A stretch of DNA of 64,000 nt from SIG589 sp964566175 (GTDB lineage Bacteria > Bacillota > Clostridia > Oscillospirales > Acutalibacteraceae), in assembly GCA_964566175.1 (NCBI GenBank), contig CAZMHU010000005.1:22873-86872 (forward strand), in the 5' to 3' direction. Every line of letters starts with the position of its first letter. The stretch's first letter is position 1. The notes under the pieces were generated by a model. It worked only from the letters and a program-made list of their open reading frames with translations. It was not told the origin of the DNA and ran no database searches. Below, piece by piece: positions 41,378 to 50,063 of the stretch. The position numbers and the translations under genes were made by a program.

Positions 41378-41983
41378 ATGGAGGATATTAAAAGCATTGT
41401 TGCCAAAAACATTACAGAACTGCGACTGCTTAATAATATGACCCAACTCGAACTTGCCGAAAAGTTGAACTATTCGGACAAGACGGTGTCAAAATGGGAG
41501 CGTGCCGAATCAACACCCGACGTTTCCGTTTTGGTAGAGATTGCGGATATTTTCGGCGTGTCACTTGATTATCTCGTGCGCTCGGAAAACATTGAAGACG
41601 CCGTGCGTGAAAACAAGCGCGAAGAAACACAGTATAACCGCAGAGTCATAACATATATATCCGAGAGCGTTGCTTGGATGATTGCAATTTTCGCCTTTAT
41701 CATAACCTCGCTCATAACCCAGAAGGCAACCTTTCAGTGGCTTTATTTTGTCTATGCGTTGCCTGTATCGCTCATTATAAAACTCGTCTTTAATTCGGTT
41801 TGGTTCAACCCGAGACGCAACTATTATATCATCTCCGCCCTTATGTGGTCGGTGCTGGCAACAATACAAGTGACCTTTTTGTATTTTAAAATTAACGTTT
41901 CGCTCATCTATGTTTTAGGTCTTGCGGGGCAGATTGTTATTGTGCTTTGGTCGTTTATAAAAAAGCCAAAAAAGGTAAATTAA
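41378..41983 (+). CDS. XRE-family regulator with C-terminal membrane domain
   Basis: I use ATG 41378 behind TTGGAGG (201 residues). Residues 8-62 form a Cro/CI helix-turn-helix (MTQLELAEKLNYSDKTVSKWER). After a linker, four hydrophobic segments span residues 88-195 (VAWMIAIFAFIITSLI, LYFVYALPVSLIIKLV, and two more), ending in a basic tail. Membrane-anchored XRE proteins are common in Clostridia and may sense the envelope. The palindromes right after the gene are possible targets. Confidence 0.88.
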   Translation: MEDIKSIVAKNITELRLLNNMTQLELAEKLNYSDKTVSKWERAESTPDVSVLVEIADIFGVSLDYLVRSENIEDAVRENKREETQYNRRVITYISESVAWMIAIFAFIITSLITQKATFQWLYFVYALPVSLIIKLVFNSVWFNPRRNYYIISALMWSVLATIQVTFLYFKINVSLIYVLGLAGQIVIVLWSFIKKPKKVN

Positions 41984-41989
41984 CACACT

Positions 41990-42029
41990 CTCTACCAATC
42001 GTAGAGGGAACGGTAGAGCACATCTACCG
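41990..42029 (+). repeat. Two tandem inverted repeats
   Basis: CTCTAC-5-GTAGAG (41990-42006) and CGGTAGA-5-TCTACCG (42011-42029) share the core TCTACC/GGTAGA. They lie between the XRE gene and the terminator and could be operator sites or RNA hairpins. Confidence 0.65.
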
Positions 42030-42047
42030 ACCGTATAAAAAATGTAG

Positions 42048-42080
42048 ACCTGTGTCTTTCAGACATAGGTTTATTTTTTT
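42048..42080 (+). terminator. Terminator after XRE gene
   Basis: A 10-bp stem ACCTGTGTCT/AGACATAGGT with loop TTC followed by TTATTTTTTTT. A TATAAT at 42094-42099 just downstream may be the -10 for the next operon, without a clear -35. Confidence 0.82.
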
Positions 42081-42120
42081 TGCCTGCTTTTGTATAATAC
42101 CGAAAAAGGAGTGGATTTTT

Positions 42121-42918
42121 GTGAATATTCTTTTTTGCGGTGACAGCGGTGTATGCCACGGAATAATGTTATCGGCGCTTTCGCTTTGCCGTAATTCATC
42201 AGAGCAGCTCGATTTTTTTATTTTGACTGCGGGCGATAAAACCCACAGCCCTATCGGCAAAGATTTTATAAATCGACTCGAAAAAGCCGTTCAAAACGAA
42301 AACCCCGATAATACCGTTCGGCTTATCGTCATAAGCGAAGATTTTAACAACGACCTACCATCTGCAAACCTTAACACGCGGTTCACGCCGTTTTGTATGT
42401 TAAGGCTTTTCGCAGATAAAGTTGACTATTTGCCGGACAGACTTTTATATCTTGATACCGATGTTTTGTGCAAAGGTGATTTTTCGAAATTTTACAATCT
42501 CAATATGTCGGGATATGACATTGCAGGCGTGCCCGACCGATACGGAAAATGGTTTTTCGGGAACATACTGAAACACGATTATCTTAACTCCGGCGTGCTG
42601 TTGCTTAATATGACGGAAATACGAAAAAGCGGACTTTTTTCGGTCTGTCGGCAACTGTGCAAAGAAAAAAGAATGTTTATGCCCGACCAAACGGCGCTTA
42701 ACAAAAGCGCCCGAAAGCGCAAAGCAGACGGACGCTATAACAGCCAAGGAAAAATGCGAAAAGACACCGTGTTTTTACATTTTTCAACCTTTTTTCGTTT
42801 CTTTCCGTATATACGCCCCGTCACAGTGAAACCGTGGCAGACGGAAAAAGTGCACAACGTTTTAAAAATTTATGAGTTCGACGGTATTATAAAAGAATGT
42901 GAGGACAGATTAAAATGA
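42121..42918 (+). CDS. Glycosyltransferase family 8 protein (first)
   Basis: The start is GTG 42121 after AAAAGGAGTGG (265 residues). The protein begins MNILFCGDSGVCHGIMLSALS, the GT8 nucleotide-sugar entry, and has the metal-binding DTD in RLLYLDTDVLCKGD and the DYLNSGVLLLNM motif. GT8 enzymes are retaining transferases, often adding glucose or galactose to lipopolysaccharide or glycolipid cores. It is the first of four overlapping genes with another GT8 and two acyltransferases. A lipid-linked glycan product is plausible. Confidence 0.9.
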   Translation: MNILFCGDSGVCHGIMLSALSLCRNSSEQLDFFILTAGDKTHSPIGKDFINRLEKAVQNENPDNTVRLIVISEDFNNDLPSANLNTRFTPFCMLRLFADKVDYLPDRLLYLDTDVLCKGDFSKFYNLNMSGYDIAGVPDRYGKWFFGNILKHDYLNSGVLLLNMTEIRKSGLFSVCRQLCKEKRMFMPDQTALNKSARKRKADGRYNSQGKMRKDTVFLHFSTFFRFFPYIRPVTVKPWQTEKVHNVLKIYEFDGIIKECEDRLK

Positions 42919-43868
42919 ACAGAGAAATTCCGATTTTTTTCACTATCGATGACGGATATGCGCCTTTTTTGGCAACGGCGCTTAATTCGGCAATAAAAAA
43001 TTCCGACCCGCAGAGAAGATACAGGGCTGTTATTCTGCACGAAGGTTTAAGCGAAGAAAACGAAGCGAAACTCAAGGTGCTCGAAAAAGGAAATTTCAAA
43101 ATCGACATAACGCCGATGAAGGCAAACTTCGAGGCTCTTGACGACCGAATGAGCAACCGTCTTCGCTGTGACTATTTTACATTGACAATATATTTTCGCT
43201 TGTTTATTCCCGCTATGTTTCCGCAGTATGACAAAGGCATTTATATTGACAGCGACGTTGTCCTGACTGATGATATCGCAAAACTTTTCGACACCGATAT
43301 AGGCGATAATTGTATCGGCGCCTGTGCCGACTTGTCTATTGCCGATATTCCGTCGCTTATGGCGTATACCGAAAACGTCGTCGGAGCGAAAAAGGGGAAA
43401 TATATCAATTCCGGTGTGTTGCTTATGAACCTTAAAAAACTTCGCGAATGCGATTTTGAGGGTCACTTCTTGCGCCTTTTGAACGAATATCATTTTGACA
43501 GCGTAGCACCCGACCAAGATTACATAAATGCTATGTGCGACGGCCAAATTTATTATCTCTCGCCCGAGTGGGACGCTATGCCGAACGATAAACGCCCGCC
43601 GCTTGCAAAAACGAGCCTTGTTCACTACAATCTTTTTTCAAAGCCGTGGTGCTATGACGGCGTGCAGTATGAAGATGTTTTTTGGAACTATGCCGAAGGC
43701 AGCGGTTTTATCGAAGAAATACGCGCATATAAAGCGGCATACTCCGACGAACAGAAAGCGGCAGACAGCGAATGTTTGGCACTTCTCGTCCGCCGAGGCG
43801 AAGAAATCCAAAACAAGGATATAACCTTTAAAAAAATAAGCGAGCGGGGCGTGAAGGTGAAGTTATGA
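42915..43868 (+). CDS. Glycosyltransferase family 8 protein (second)
   Basis: The 317-residue GT8 starts REIPIFFTIDDGYAPFLATALNS and has DSD in KGIYIDSDVVLTDDIAKL and KYINSGVLLMNLKKL. LVHYNLFSKPW follows, where a C-terminal His helps bind metal. Its C-terminal about 50 residues are a charged tail. The ATG overlaps the first GT8 stop (ATGA), so the proteins are likely made in step. No signal peptide or membrane helix is visible. Confidence 0.93.
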   Translation: MNREIPIFFTIDDGYAPFLATALNSAIKNSDPQRRYRAVILHEGLSEENEAKLKVLEKGNFKIDITPMKANFEALDDRMSNRLRCDYFTLTIYFRLFIPAMFPQYDKGIYIDSDVVLTDDIAKLFDTDIGDNCIGACADLSIADIPSLMAYTENVVGAKKGKYINSGVLLMNLKKLRECDFEGHFLRLLNEYHFDSVAPDQDYINAMCDGQIYYLSPEWDAMPNDKRPPLAKTSLVHYNLFSKPWCYDGVQYEDVFWNYAEGSGFIEEIRAYKAAYSDEQKAADSECLALLVRRGEEIQNKDITFKKISERGVKVKL

Positions 43869-44731
43869 TTATCGGCGCTGACAGAAAAACCGTTATTGAG
43901 AATATAAAACGCTGTGCGGAAAGCGGCAATTTTCACTCAAAGGTTGAAACAGGTGACCCTGTTTTGACGGTGGAAGAAAGCAAAAAAATCACTTCCGATT
44001 ACGTCGAAAATCGGAAGCACTTCGGCTTTAAAGCCAAAACCGCAATAGGCGTTTGCTTTGCAAGAGTTGCAACAAAATTCATAAACCGAGACACCGAGAT
44101 AGTCGGTCTTGAAAAAATTCCAAAAGATATCGGCGGCGCACTTATAACGAGCAACCACTTCGGCCCGCTTGAAAATACCGTAATACGCTTTATGACCGAA
44201 AAACTCGGTAGGCAGACACTCGGAATAATAAGCCAAACCTCAAACTTTGCTATGACCGGAGCGATAGGCTTTTTGATGAACTATGCCGACACCATTCCTA
44301 TCTCTGCCGACCCGCGCTATCTCGCAAGGGATTTTCTCTCTGTGCTGAAAGAACGTCTTGTCGAAAAGAAACATATGATTTTGCTCTACCCCGAACAGGA
44401 GATGTGGTTTAACTACCGCAAACCACGCCCGCCGAAAAACGGTGCATATTTTTATGCGGCAAAACTCGGCGTTCCGATTGTTTCCTGCTTTGTTGAGATT
44501 TCCGACACCGAAAAGAACGACGGCAACAGCGGTTTTAAAGAGGTTAAATACACGCTCCACGTGCTTGACGTGCTCTATCCCGACCCACAAAAAACCGCCA
44601 AAGAAAATACCGAACTGCTTGCGCAAAAAGATTTTGCCCTTAAAAAAGAATGCTATGAAATGGTGTACGGCAAAAAACTGACATACACCTTTGAAAACGA
44701 CGACATAGCCGGCTTAGGTGGTGCGGTATGA
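43865..44731 (+). CDS. PlsC-like acyltransferase (first)
   Basis: The 288-residue protein has a 1-acylglycerol-3-phosphate acyltransferase-like core. Block I reads NHFGPLE (the usual NHxxxxD with Glu for Asp), and YPEQEMW stands for the FPEG block. The Glu substitution of the catalytic Asp and the altered FPEG suggest an unusual acceptor. A hydrophilic N-terminal region of about 70 residues precedes the core. ATGA overlaps couple it to both neighbours. Confidence 0.8.
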   Translation: MIIGADRKTVIENIKRCAESGNFHSKVETGDPVLTVEESKKITSDYVENRKHFGFKAKTAIGVCFARVATKFINRDTEIVGLEKIPKDIGGALITSNHFGPLENTVIRFMTEKLGRQTLGIISQTSNFAMTGAIGFLMNYADTIPISADPRYLARDFLSVLKERLVEKKHMILLYPEQEMWFNYRKPRPPKNGAYFYAAKLGVPIVSCFVEISDTEKNDGNSGFKEVKYTLHVLDVLYPDPQKTAKENTELLAQKDFALKKECYEMVYGKKLTYTFENDDIAGLGGAV

Positions 44732-45480
44732 GCAAGGAAAAAATACGCTATTACGAAAACACAACCGACGATTTTGAAAAAAACAGGGAAAGCGAACTGC
44801 CGAGCGATTATTTGTGGATACGTGAAGACCTGCCGTCGAGAATACTGTCTTTTCTGATATACGGAATTGCAATAATTCTATCAAGTGTTTATTGCAGACT
44901 TTTTTTGCATATGCACATTAAAGGCAGAAAAAATTTTAAAACCGTAAAGGGCGGTTTCTTCATATACGGCAATCATACCCAACCTATCGGCGATGTTTTC
45001 ATTCCCGCACTTTGTGCCTTTCCAAAAAGGATATATACCGTTGCAAGCACGGCAAACTATGCTATTCCCGTAATAGGAAAAATTTTGCCGTTTTTGGGTG
45101 CATTGCCACTTTGCAACACGCTCCACGGCGTGCGAGAACTTAATATCGCCGTTACCCGCCGTGTAGAAAACGGAAATCCTATTGTAATTTTCCCAGAAGC
45201 GCACGTATGGGAATACTATACCGACATTCGCCCTTTTCCCGAAAGTTCGCTTAAATTCGCCGTTAAAACCGACAAACCCGCATTCGCACTGACGGTGACC
45301 TACAAAAAATCCAAACTGCACAAAAAGCCTCGTATGGAAGTTTTTGCAGACGGGCCGTTTTATCCGAACGGCAACACACAAAAAGAAAAGGTGGCATCAC
45401 TGCACGGTGCGATTTACGATACACTGAAAAAACGCAGTGAAAACAGCAATATCAACTTTATAGAATACAGAAAAAAATGA
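44728..45480 (+). CDS. PlsC-like acyltransferase (second)
   Basis: The 250-residue protein has a membrane helix at about residues 37-58 (ILSFLIYGIAIILSSVYCRL), the intact catalytic motif GNHTQPIGD (NHX4D) and IVIFPEAHVW. It belongs to the PlsC superfamily and probably works at the inner membrane face. As last gene of the GT8-GT8-acyltransferase-acyltransferase set it overlaps the previous by 4 bp. Its stop codon is part of the terminator stem. Confidence 0.85.
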   Translation: MSKEKIRYYENTTDDFEKNRESELPSDYLWIREDLPSRILSFLIYGIAIILSSVYCRLFLHMHIKGRKNFKTVKGGFFIYGNHTQPIGDVFIPALCAFPKRIYTVASTANYAIPVIGKILPFLGALPLCNTLHGVRELNIAVTRRVENGNPIVIFPEAHVWEYYTDIRPFPESSLKFAVKTDKPAFALTVTYKKSKLHKKPRMEVFADGPFYPNGNTQKEKVASLHGAIYDTLKKRSENSNINFIEYRKK

Positions 45481-45505
45481 CAGCACGTAGTGCTGTCATT
45501 TTTTA
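45478..45505. terminator. Terminator shared by acyltransferase and ABC-F genes
   Basis: A 9-bp perfect stem TGACAGCAC/GTGCTGTCA (including the stop TGA) with loop GTA, then CATTTTTTATT. The convergent ABC-F stop is at 45503. Confidence 0.85.
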
Positions 45506-47395
45506 TTGCTCCGTTTCCTCGGCAAGCCTTTCCCATTCCGAAAGTGCAGTGCAGAGTTCCGTTTCGGTTTCGTCGAGTTCCGCTTGCAGTTCGGATAGTT
45601 TTAAATAGTCGCTTGCGTTTTCATCGAAAGAGAGTTCTTCCTGTATTCCTGCGATTTTCTCCTCGAGCAACGCTATTCGTTCCTCACACTTTTTCAAAGC
45701 GCGTTCGCGACGTGCTTTTTCCTTTGCCGGAGTGGTATATGTCTTTTTTTGTTTGGGTTCTGCCTTTACTTCCTCTGCGGCAGGAGTAGGTTCTCGCCGT
45801 TCGGACTCATATTGATCAAATCCGTATTCATACCACTGTGCCGTGCCGTTTTCGAAAACAAGAAGTTTATCGGCAAGTTTTTTGACAAAATAGCGATCGT
45901 GCGATACAAACAAAAGCGTGCCTTCGTACTCGAGAAGCATATCTTCAAGCGTTTCCTTTCCGACAATATCCATATGGTTTGTCGGCTCGTCAAGCAAAAG
46001 AAAATTCGGCTTGCTTTTAAAAAGTTTGCACAGCGCAAGACGCACACGCTCACCGCCCGAAAGCATATTAACGGTTTTGAAAACGTCCTCGCCACTGAAG
46101 AGAAACGCCCCGAGCGCACTACGTGCCTCGAAATCGTTCATATCGGGGAAGACAGAAAGAAAATCGTCAAGTACGGTTCGCGAAGTACTGTAATGTGCGA
46201 GTTGCTGGTCGAAATATCCCATCTTAACCGCACCGCCCAAATGATATTCACCCGACAGCGCAGGCATTTTTCCTACAAGGGTTTTAAGCAGAGTTGATTT
46301 TCCGAGTCCATTTCCGCCTACGATGCCGATGCGGTCACCGCGCTTCACCTCAAAACTGACGGTCGATAGTGGTTTTTCATAACCTATTGCAAGTTCCTTT
46401 ACCGAAAGCACGTCCTTTGCGGAGCGTTGCTGAGGTTGAAAATCGGCGTGGAAAGTTCGCATATCGGCGGCGTCGGGTGCGGAGATGACGTCCATTCGCT
46501 CAAGTTGTTTGAGTTTTGACTGTGCCATTGCCGCCTTGGTGGCTTTGTATCTGAAACGTTCCACCAGTCCGTCCAAATGGGCAATTTCCTTTTGCTGTGC
46601 GGCATACTGCTTTTGCTGTTGCTCACGCAAAAGTTTTTTCGCCGCCGTGAAATCGGTGTAATTTCCGATATATCGGGTAGTCCCGCCGTGCTCGATTTCA
46701 TACACGGTGTTTACCGTGCGGTCTAAAAACATTCGGTCGTGCGAAACCGTCACAAACGCTTTTTTATAGTTGCAAAGATATTCTTCAAGCCAAGCAACCG
46801 CATCAATATCAAGATGGTTTGTCGGCTCGTCAAGCAAAAGCAAATCGGGTTTTGAAAGCAAAAGTTTTAAAAATGCAATTTTCGTACGCTGACCGCCCGA
46901 AAACTCCGAAAGAGGACGTTTTTTCTCTTCATCTGTAAAACCGAAACGCTTTATTGCCGCTTCGTATTCTTTTTCAAAATAAAATCCGCCGGCATTCGTA
47001 AAGCAATCAAGCAGTGTCGAATATTCGTGTATTACGCCGTCGCTTTGGTCGTGTTCCATAATTTTTGTCAATTCGTCAAGACGTGCCTTCATTGCGAGTA
47101 TTTCGGTATAGGCACTGCGAATTTCGTCAATCAATGTAACGCTGTCATCGGCAAAGGTCATCTGGCTTAGTGTTTTAATAACGGGCTTACCCGAAACGGC
47201 AAAAACGCTATCGTCAAAACCCTCTTTGGGTATGAGCGGTAACTCTCCCGAAAGGACACGCAAAAGGGTCGTTTTTCCGCAACCGTTTCTGCCGACGATA
47301 CCGATACGACTCTCGGTGTTTATTTCGATATTTATATCTTTTAGTATACAGTTTCCCGAAAGGTCAACCGTTCCGTTTTTTATACTGAGTTGCAT
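45503..47395 (-). CDS. ABC-F family ATPase
   Basis: The 630 residues carry two ABC cassettes: Walker A GRNGCGKTT and GGNGLGKST, signatures FSGGQRTK and LSGGERVR, and two LLLDEPTNHLD/LLLDEPTNHMD boxes. A charged linker lies between them (EQQQKQYAAQQKEIAHLDGL region). No membrane domain is present, so it is a ribosome-associated ABC-F translation factor. The C-terminal coiled coil (about 550-630) is like the Uup/YdiF subgroup. A role in housekeeping translation or in drug protection cannot be separated by sequence here. Confidence 0.95.
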   Translation of the reverse strand: MQLSIKNGTVDLSGNCILKDINIEINTESRIGIVGRNGCGKTTLLRVLSGELPLIPKEGFDDSVFAVSGKPVIKTLSQMTFADDSVTLIDEIRSAYTEILAMKARLDELTKIMEHDQSDGVIHEYSTLLDCFTNAGGFYFEKEYEAAIKRFGFTDEEKKRPLSEFSGGQRTKIAFLKLLLSKPDLLLLDEPTNHLDIDAVAWLEEYLCNYKKAFVTVSHDRMFLDRTVNTVYEIEHGGTTRYIGNYTDFTAAKKLLREQQQKQYAAQQKEIAHLDGLVERFRYKATKAAMAQSKLKQLERMDVISAPDAADMRTFHADFQPQQRSAKDVLSVKELAIGYEKPLSTVSFEVKRGDRIGIVGGNGLGKSTLLKTLVGKMPALSGEYHLGGAVKMGYFDQQLAHYSTSRTVLDDFLSVFPDMNDFEARSALGAFLFSGEDVFKTVNMLSGGERVRLALCKLFKSKPNFLLLDEPTNHMDIVGKETLEDMLLEYEGTLLFVSHDRYFVKKLADKLLVFENGTAQWYEYGFDQYESERREPTPAAEEVKAEPKQKKTYTTPAKEKARRERALKKCEERIALLEEKIAGIQEELSFDENASDYLKLSELQAELDETETELCTALSEWERLAEETEQ

Positions 47396-47426
47396 TTTTT
47401 ATATCCTTTTCATTTGCTAGAATAAT

Positions 47427-47449
47427 CCCCCGTAAAAACATTACGGGGG
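47427..47449 (-). terminator. Hairpin between pseudokinase and ABC-F genes
   Basis: A perfect 9-bp stem CCCCCGTAA/TTACGGGGG with a 5-base loop; the minus-strand sequence after it (ATTATTCT) is a poor T-tract, so termination may be partial. Confidence 0.55.
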
Positions 47450-47456
47450 AAATAAA

Positions 47457-49136
47457 TCAGTTTGCGGAAGAGGAACTGCCTGTGTAGGTGTCGAGGTCAC
47501 CCGACGGCTCTTCATAAGAATTTATGAAAACAATAATTTTTGAAAAACGAGAAACCTTTGCGCCGGCTGAAACGGAAGTTTCAATTACCGTCTGCGGAGT
47601 TTTTGTGTCATCATATTTTTCCATAAATTCAATATTTTCCTTGGCAAAGCCGTATTCAAGCAGTGCAACATAAGCCTCAATTTGAGATTTGCCCGAAAGG
47701 TCGGGCATTTTAACTTCGGCAGGGCCTGTGCTTATGACAAGTTCGATTGTTGTTTCTTTCTTAACGCTTTCCCTTTCGGCAACCGACTGTGATATGACCG
47801 CGCCCTCCGGAACAGAGTCGCTCGCTTCGGTGCCCTTTATTGAAAACTTGAAAATTTCTTTGTAATCAACATTTTCGACAACTTCGGAATATTTCATTCC
47901 CTTGAAAGACGGAACCTCGTAGAGTTTTTCCGTGACTTCGTCGGAAACGGTGGGGTCAACATCACCGTAGGAAGAAACGCTCGGAGCACTGACAGAAGAA
48001 TTTTCATTCGGGGTTTTTGTGCCGAAAATGTCATCGCGGAACACCGTAAAGACCAGTGCGAGTGCGATAACAAGCAATACTCCCGCAGTTGATGCCGCGG
48101 CAATAAGCGTATAGTTTCTGTTGCGTTTTTTGTTTTGTGCGGCAGGCGCTTGCTCTTCCTTAGAAACGGCGGGTGCTTCCTGTGCGTTACGTGTCAGTGC
48201 GGCACGGAGGGTTTGCATATCCGGTGTGCGGCGTTCGGGTGTTATTTGCAGTGCGTTGGCGAGAGCCGAGAGCACATACGGCGGAATGCTTTCGGCAAAC
48301 TTTGCCGGTATGGACATATTATCGCGTTCCAAACGCTCGTTCGCTGCCATAGGCGGATTTCCTATAAGCACGCGGAAGAGGGTTGCCGCAAGACCGTAAA
48401 CATCGGTGTGTGCACCGATTTCATAATCATTCGAATACTGTTCAACCGCGGCAAATCCGGGGAAAAGTTGGGTTGAAAATTCGCTTGTTGCACGGCGAAT
48501 TTGCGGAATGGCAATGCCGAAAATGTGAAGTTTGCCGTCGCGTCCGACAACAACAGTTTCGGGCGATATTCCACAGTGCAGAATGCCCGCCTTGTGCATA
48601 CCGTCGAGCGTGGTTATGAGGGGAAGAAAAAGCGGTTTTGCCTGTTCCCATTTCAAATTTCCGCCGTTACGAAGCAAAAATTCACGTAAAGTAATTCCCG
48701 CCGCCGCTTTTATGATACTGTATGCCGTTCCGTTCATTTCGAGCGTTTCAACAACCGGCATTATCGACGGCAAAGCCGAAAGTTGCGCCGTTTTGTTTGA
48801 GATTTCGATAAACTGCATTATGCCGTTATTAAACTCAAATTCTTTGCCTTCTGTAATGGCAACGTACTTGTTTTCCTCGCGGATGCAAAGTCCCACAGGA
48901 AAATATTCCTTAATATAAATTACGTTGTTGTTAAGGTTATCCCAACCGACGTAGGTAACGCCCTCTCCGCTTTTTTCGTAAACACGGCCGACAAGATAGC
49001 GCTCTTTAATCCAAGTGCCGGGCTCAAGACAGGCGGGGTCGGCAGGCGTCGAAGAATCGTATCCGCAAATAGGACAGATTTTCTCTCCGCCGTTATCGTT
49101 CATACATCCCATACAAAGTCTATCGGTGTTGTTCAT
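47457..49136 (-). CDS. PASTA-domain pseudokinase with N-terminal zinc ribbon
   Basis: The 559 residues run: zinc ribbon (C8, C11, C21, C24), kinase-like domain (40-315), one membrane helix (about 343-365) and two extracellular PASTA repeats (about 405-545). The ATP-anchoring lysine is kept (K76 in YIKEYFP). But the HRD motif reads H187-C-G189, the following Asn is T194, and DFG reads I205-F-G207. All three catalytic positions are thus lost, so it is probably a pseudokinase. Related clostridial kinases with IKEYFP keep HRDISP and DFG. It may bind peptidoglycan fragments and regulate a partner (inference). Confidence 0.88.
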   Translation of the reverse strand: MNNTDRLCMGCMNDNGGEKICPICGYDSSTPADPACLEPGTWIKERYLVGRVYEKSGEGVTYVGWDNLNNNVIYIKEYFPVGLCIREENKYVAITEGKEFEFNNGIMQFIEISNKTAQLSALPSIMPVVETLEMNGTAYSIIKAAAGITLREFLLRNGGNLKWEQAKPLFLPLITTLDGMHKAGILHCGISPETVVVGRDGKLHIFGIAIPQIRRATSEFSTQLFPGFAAVEQYSNDYEIGAHTDVYGLAATLFRVLIGNPPMAANERLERDNMSIPAKFAESIPPYVLSALANALQITPERRTPDMQTLRAALTRNAQEAPAVSKEEQAPAAQNKKRNRNYTLIAAASTAGVLLVIALALVFTVFRDDIFGTKTPNENSSVSAPSVSSYGDVDPTVSDEVTEKLYEVPSFKGMKYSEVVENVDYKEIFKFSIKGTEASDSVPEGAVISQSVAERESVKKETTIELVISTGPAEVKMPDLSGKSQIEAYVALLEYGFAKENIEFMEKYDDTKTPQTVIETSVSAGAKVSRFSKIIVFINSYEEPSGDLDTYTGSSSSAN

Positions 49137-49380
49137 AAATACCTCCGTTTAGAACGCCAAAAGGCGATTTGCGCGTATACTGTATCATTAGCAAAATATT
49201 TGCAAAGGCTTTTGCGTGTGTATTTCACCATAAGTAAAAATGCTTGCTTGCAAGGGCATTTTTACGCAGCCGTCAAGTTACACGCTTTGCCGCAGGCAAA
49301 CAAAACAGCGTTTTGAAATTGCCGAAAGGCAATTTGCGTGTATATTATAACACATCTGTCAACAACAGTATTGTAACATT
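49137..49380. repeat. Hairpin-rich intergenic region with iterated motif
   Basis: No gene is visible. An imperfect motif AAGGCnATTTGCGnGTATA occurs at 49161, 49203 and 49325. Hairpins include a 10-bp stem GTAAAAATGC/GCATTTTTAC (49234-49243 with 49256-49265), ATTGCC-GAAA-GGCAAT (49318-49333) and TTTGCC/GGCAAA. A TTATAAT box occurs on the minus strand, but without a well-spaced -35. Confidence 0.6.
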
Positions 49381-49965
49381 TTATTTTTCAAGTGTCAAAT
49401 TATCGAGCGGGAGCGAAAAACTCGGCAAAAACTCTTCTGCGAATATATCTGCTTCGGGAAGATTCATTTCGGAAATGGCATAGCGTGTGGACTTTTCCGC
49501 CGCCGAAAATTCGTTGTTGCCGGCAGAAAGTTCGGTAATGCACTTGATAAGAGCCGAGAATTTATCCGCCGCTTTGACAATTTTGATTATTTCCTCATCC
49601 TGCGGGTTATAAATATCAGAGAAATCATCTTTCAGGTCGGGCGGCAGTAACTCGCACAATTTTTCACCCGCAACCTGTTCTATTCCTTTATAAACGTTTT
49701 TAATCTCTTCACTGTAATATTTTATCGGTGTGGGCAAATCTCCCGTTAAAATTTCGGTCGTGTCGTGAAACATTGCGACAACTGCGGCACGGTCGGCATC
49801 GACATTTCCGCCGAGTCTTCGATTTTTGATGACGCAAAGAGCGTGCGCTATGAAAGCGACCTCAAGTGAATGTTCGCTCAGCGTTTCGCGGCGGGTATTA
49901 CGCATAAGACCCCAACGCTCGATATATTTCATACGGGACAGCATAGAATAAAAATGACTGCTCAT
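49381..49965 (-). CDS. yfbR: HD-domain 5'-deoxynucleotidase (YfbR-like)
   Basis: This 194-residue HD-domain protein closely follows YfbR: RWGLMRNTRRETLSEHSLEVA (His ligand), AMFHDTTEILTGDLPTPIKY (HD pair), and a C-terminal KAADKFSALIKC with the last Asp ligand. YfbR hydrolyses deoxynucleoside 5'-monophosphates and helps dUMP/dTMP supply. It has a divergent overlapping promoter with the neighbouring glycosyltransferase gene. Confidence 0.9.
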   Translation of the reverse strand: MSSHFYSMLSRMKYIERWGLMRNTRRETLSEHSLEVAFIAHALCVIKNRRLGGNVDADRAAVVAMFHDTTEILTGDLPTPIKYYSEEIKNVYKGIEQVAGEKLCELLPPDLKDDFSDIYNPQDEEIIKIVKAADKFSALIKCITELSAGNNEFSAAEKSTRYAISEMNLPEADIFAEEFLPSFSLPLDNLTLEK

Positions 49966-49999
49966 ATCTTTTCCTTCCGTTCATAAAATCTTATTCTCA

Positions 50000-50028
50000 T
50001 TGAATATTATACCATTTAATGTTATAAT
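50000..50028 (+). promoter_or_regulatory. Promoter of glycosyltransferase/YfhO operon
   Basis: TTGAAT (50000-50005) and TATAAT (50023-50028), 17-bp spacer, 35 bp before the GTG at 50064. It occupies the same DNA as the minus-strand promoter at 50006-50033. Confidence 0.8.
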
Positions 50029-50033
50029 ATCAA
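50006..50033 (-). promoter_or_regulatory. Promoter of yfbR, face-to-face with the plus-strand promoter
   Basis: Minus-strand TTGATA (complement of 50028-50033) and TATAAT (complement of 50006-50011) with 16-bp spacer and an extended TG before the -10. Confidence 0.78.
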
Positions 50034-50063
50034 TAACAGTTTTTAAAAAACGGAGGTGCGGAC

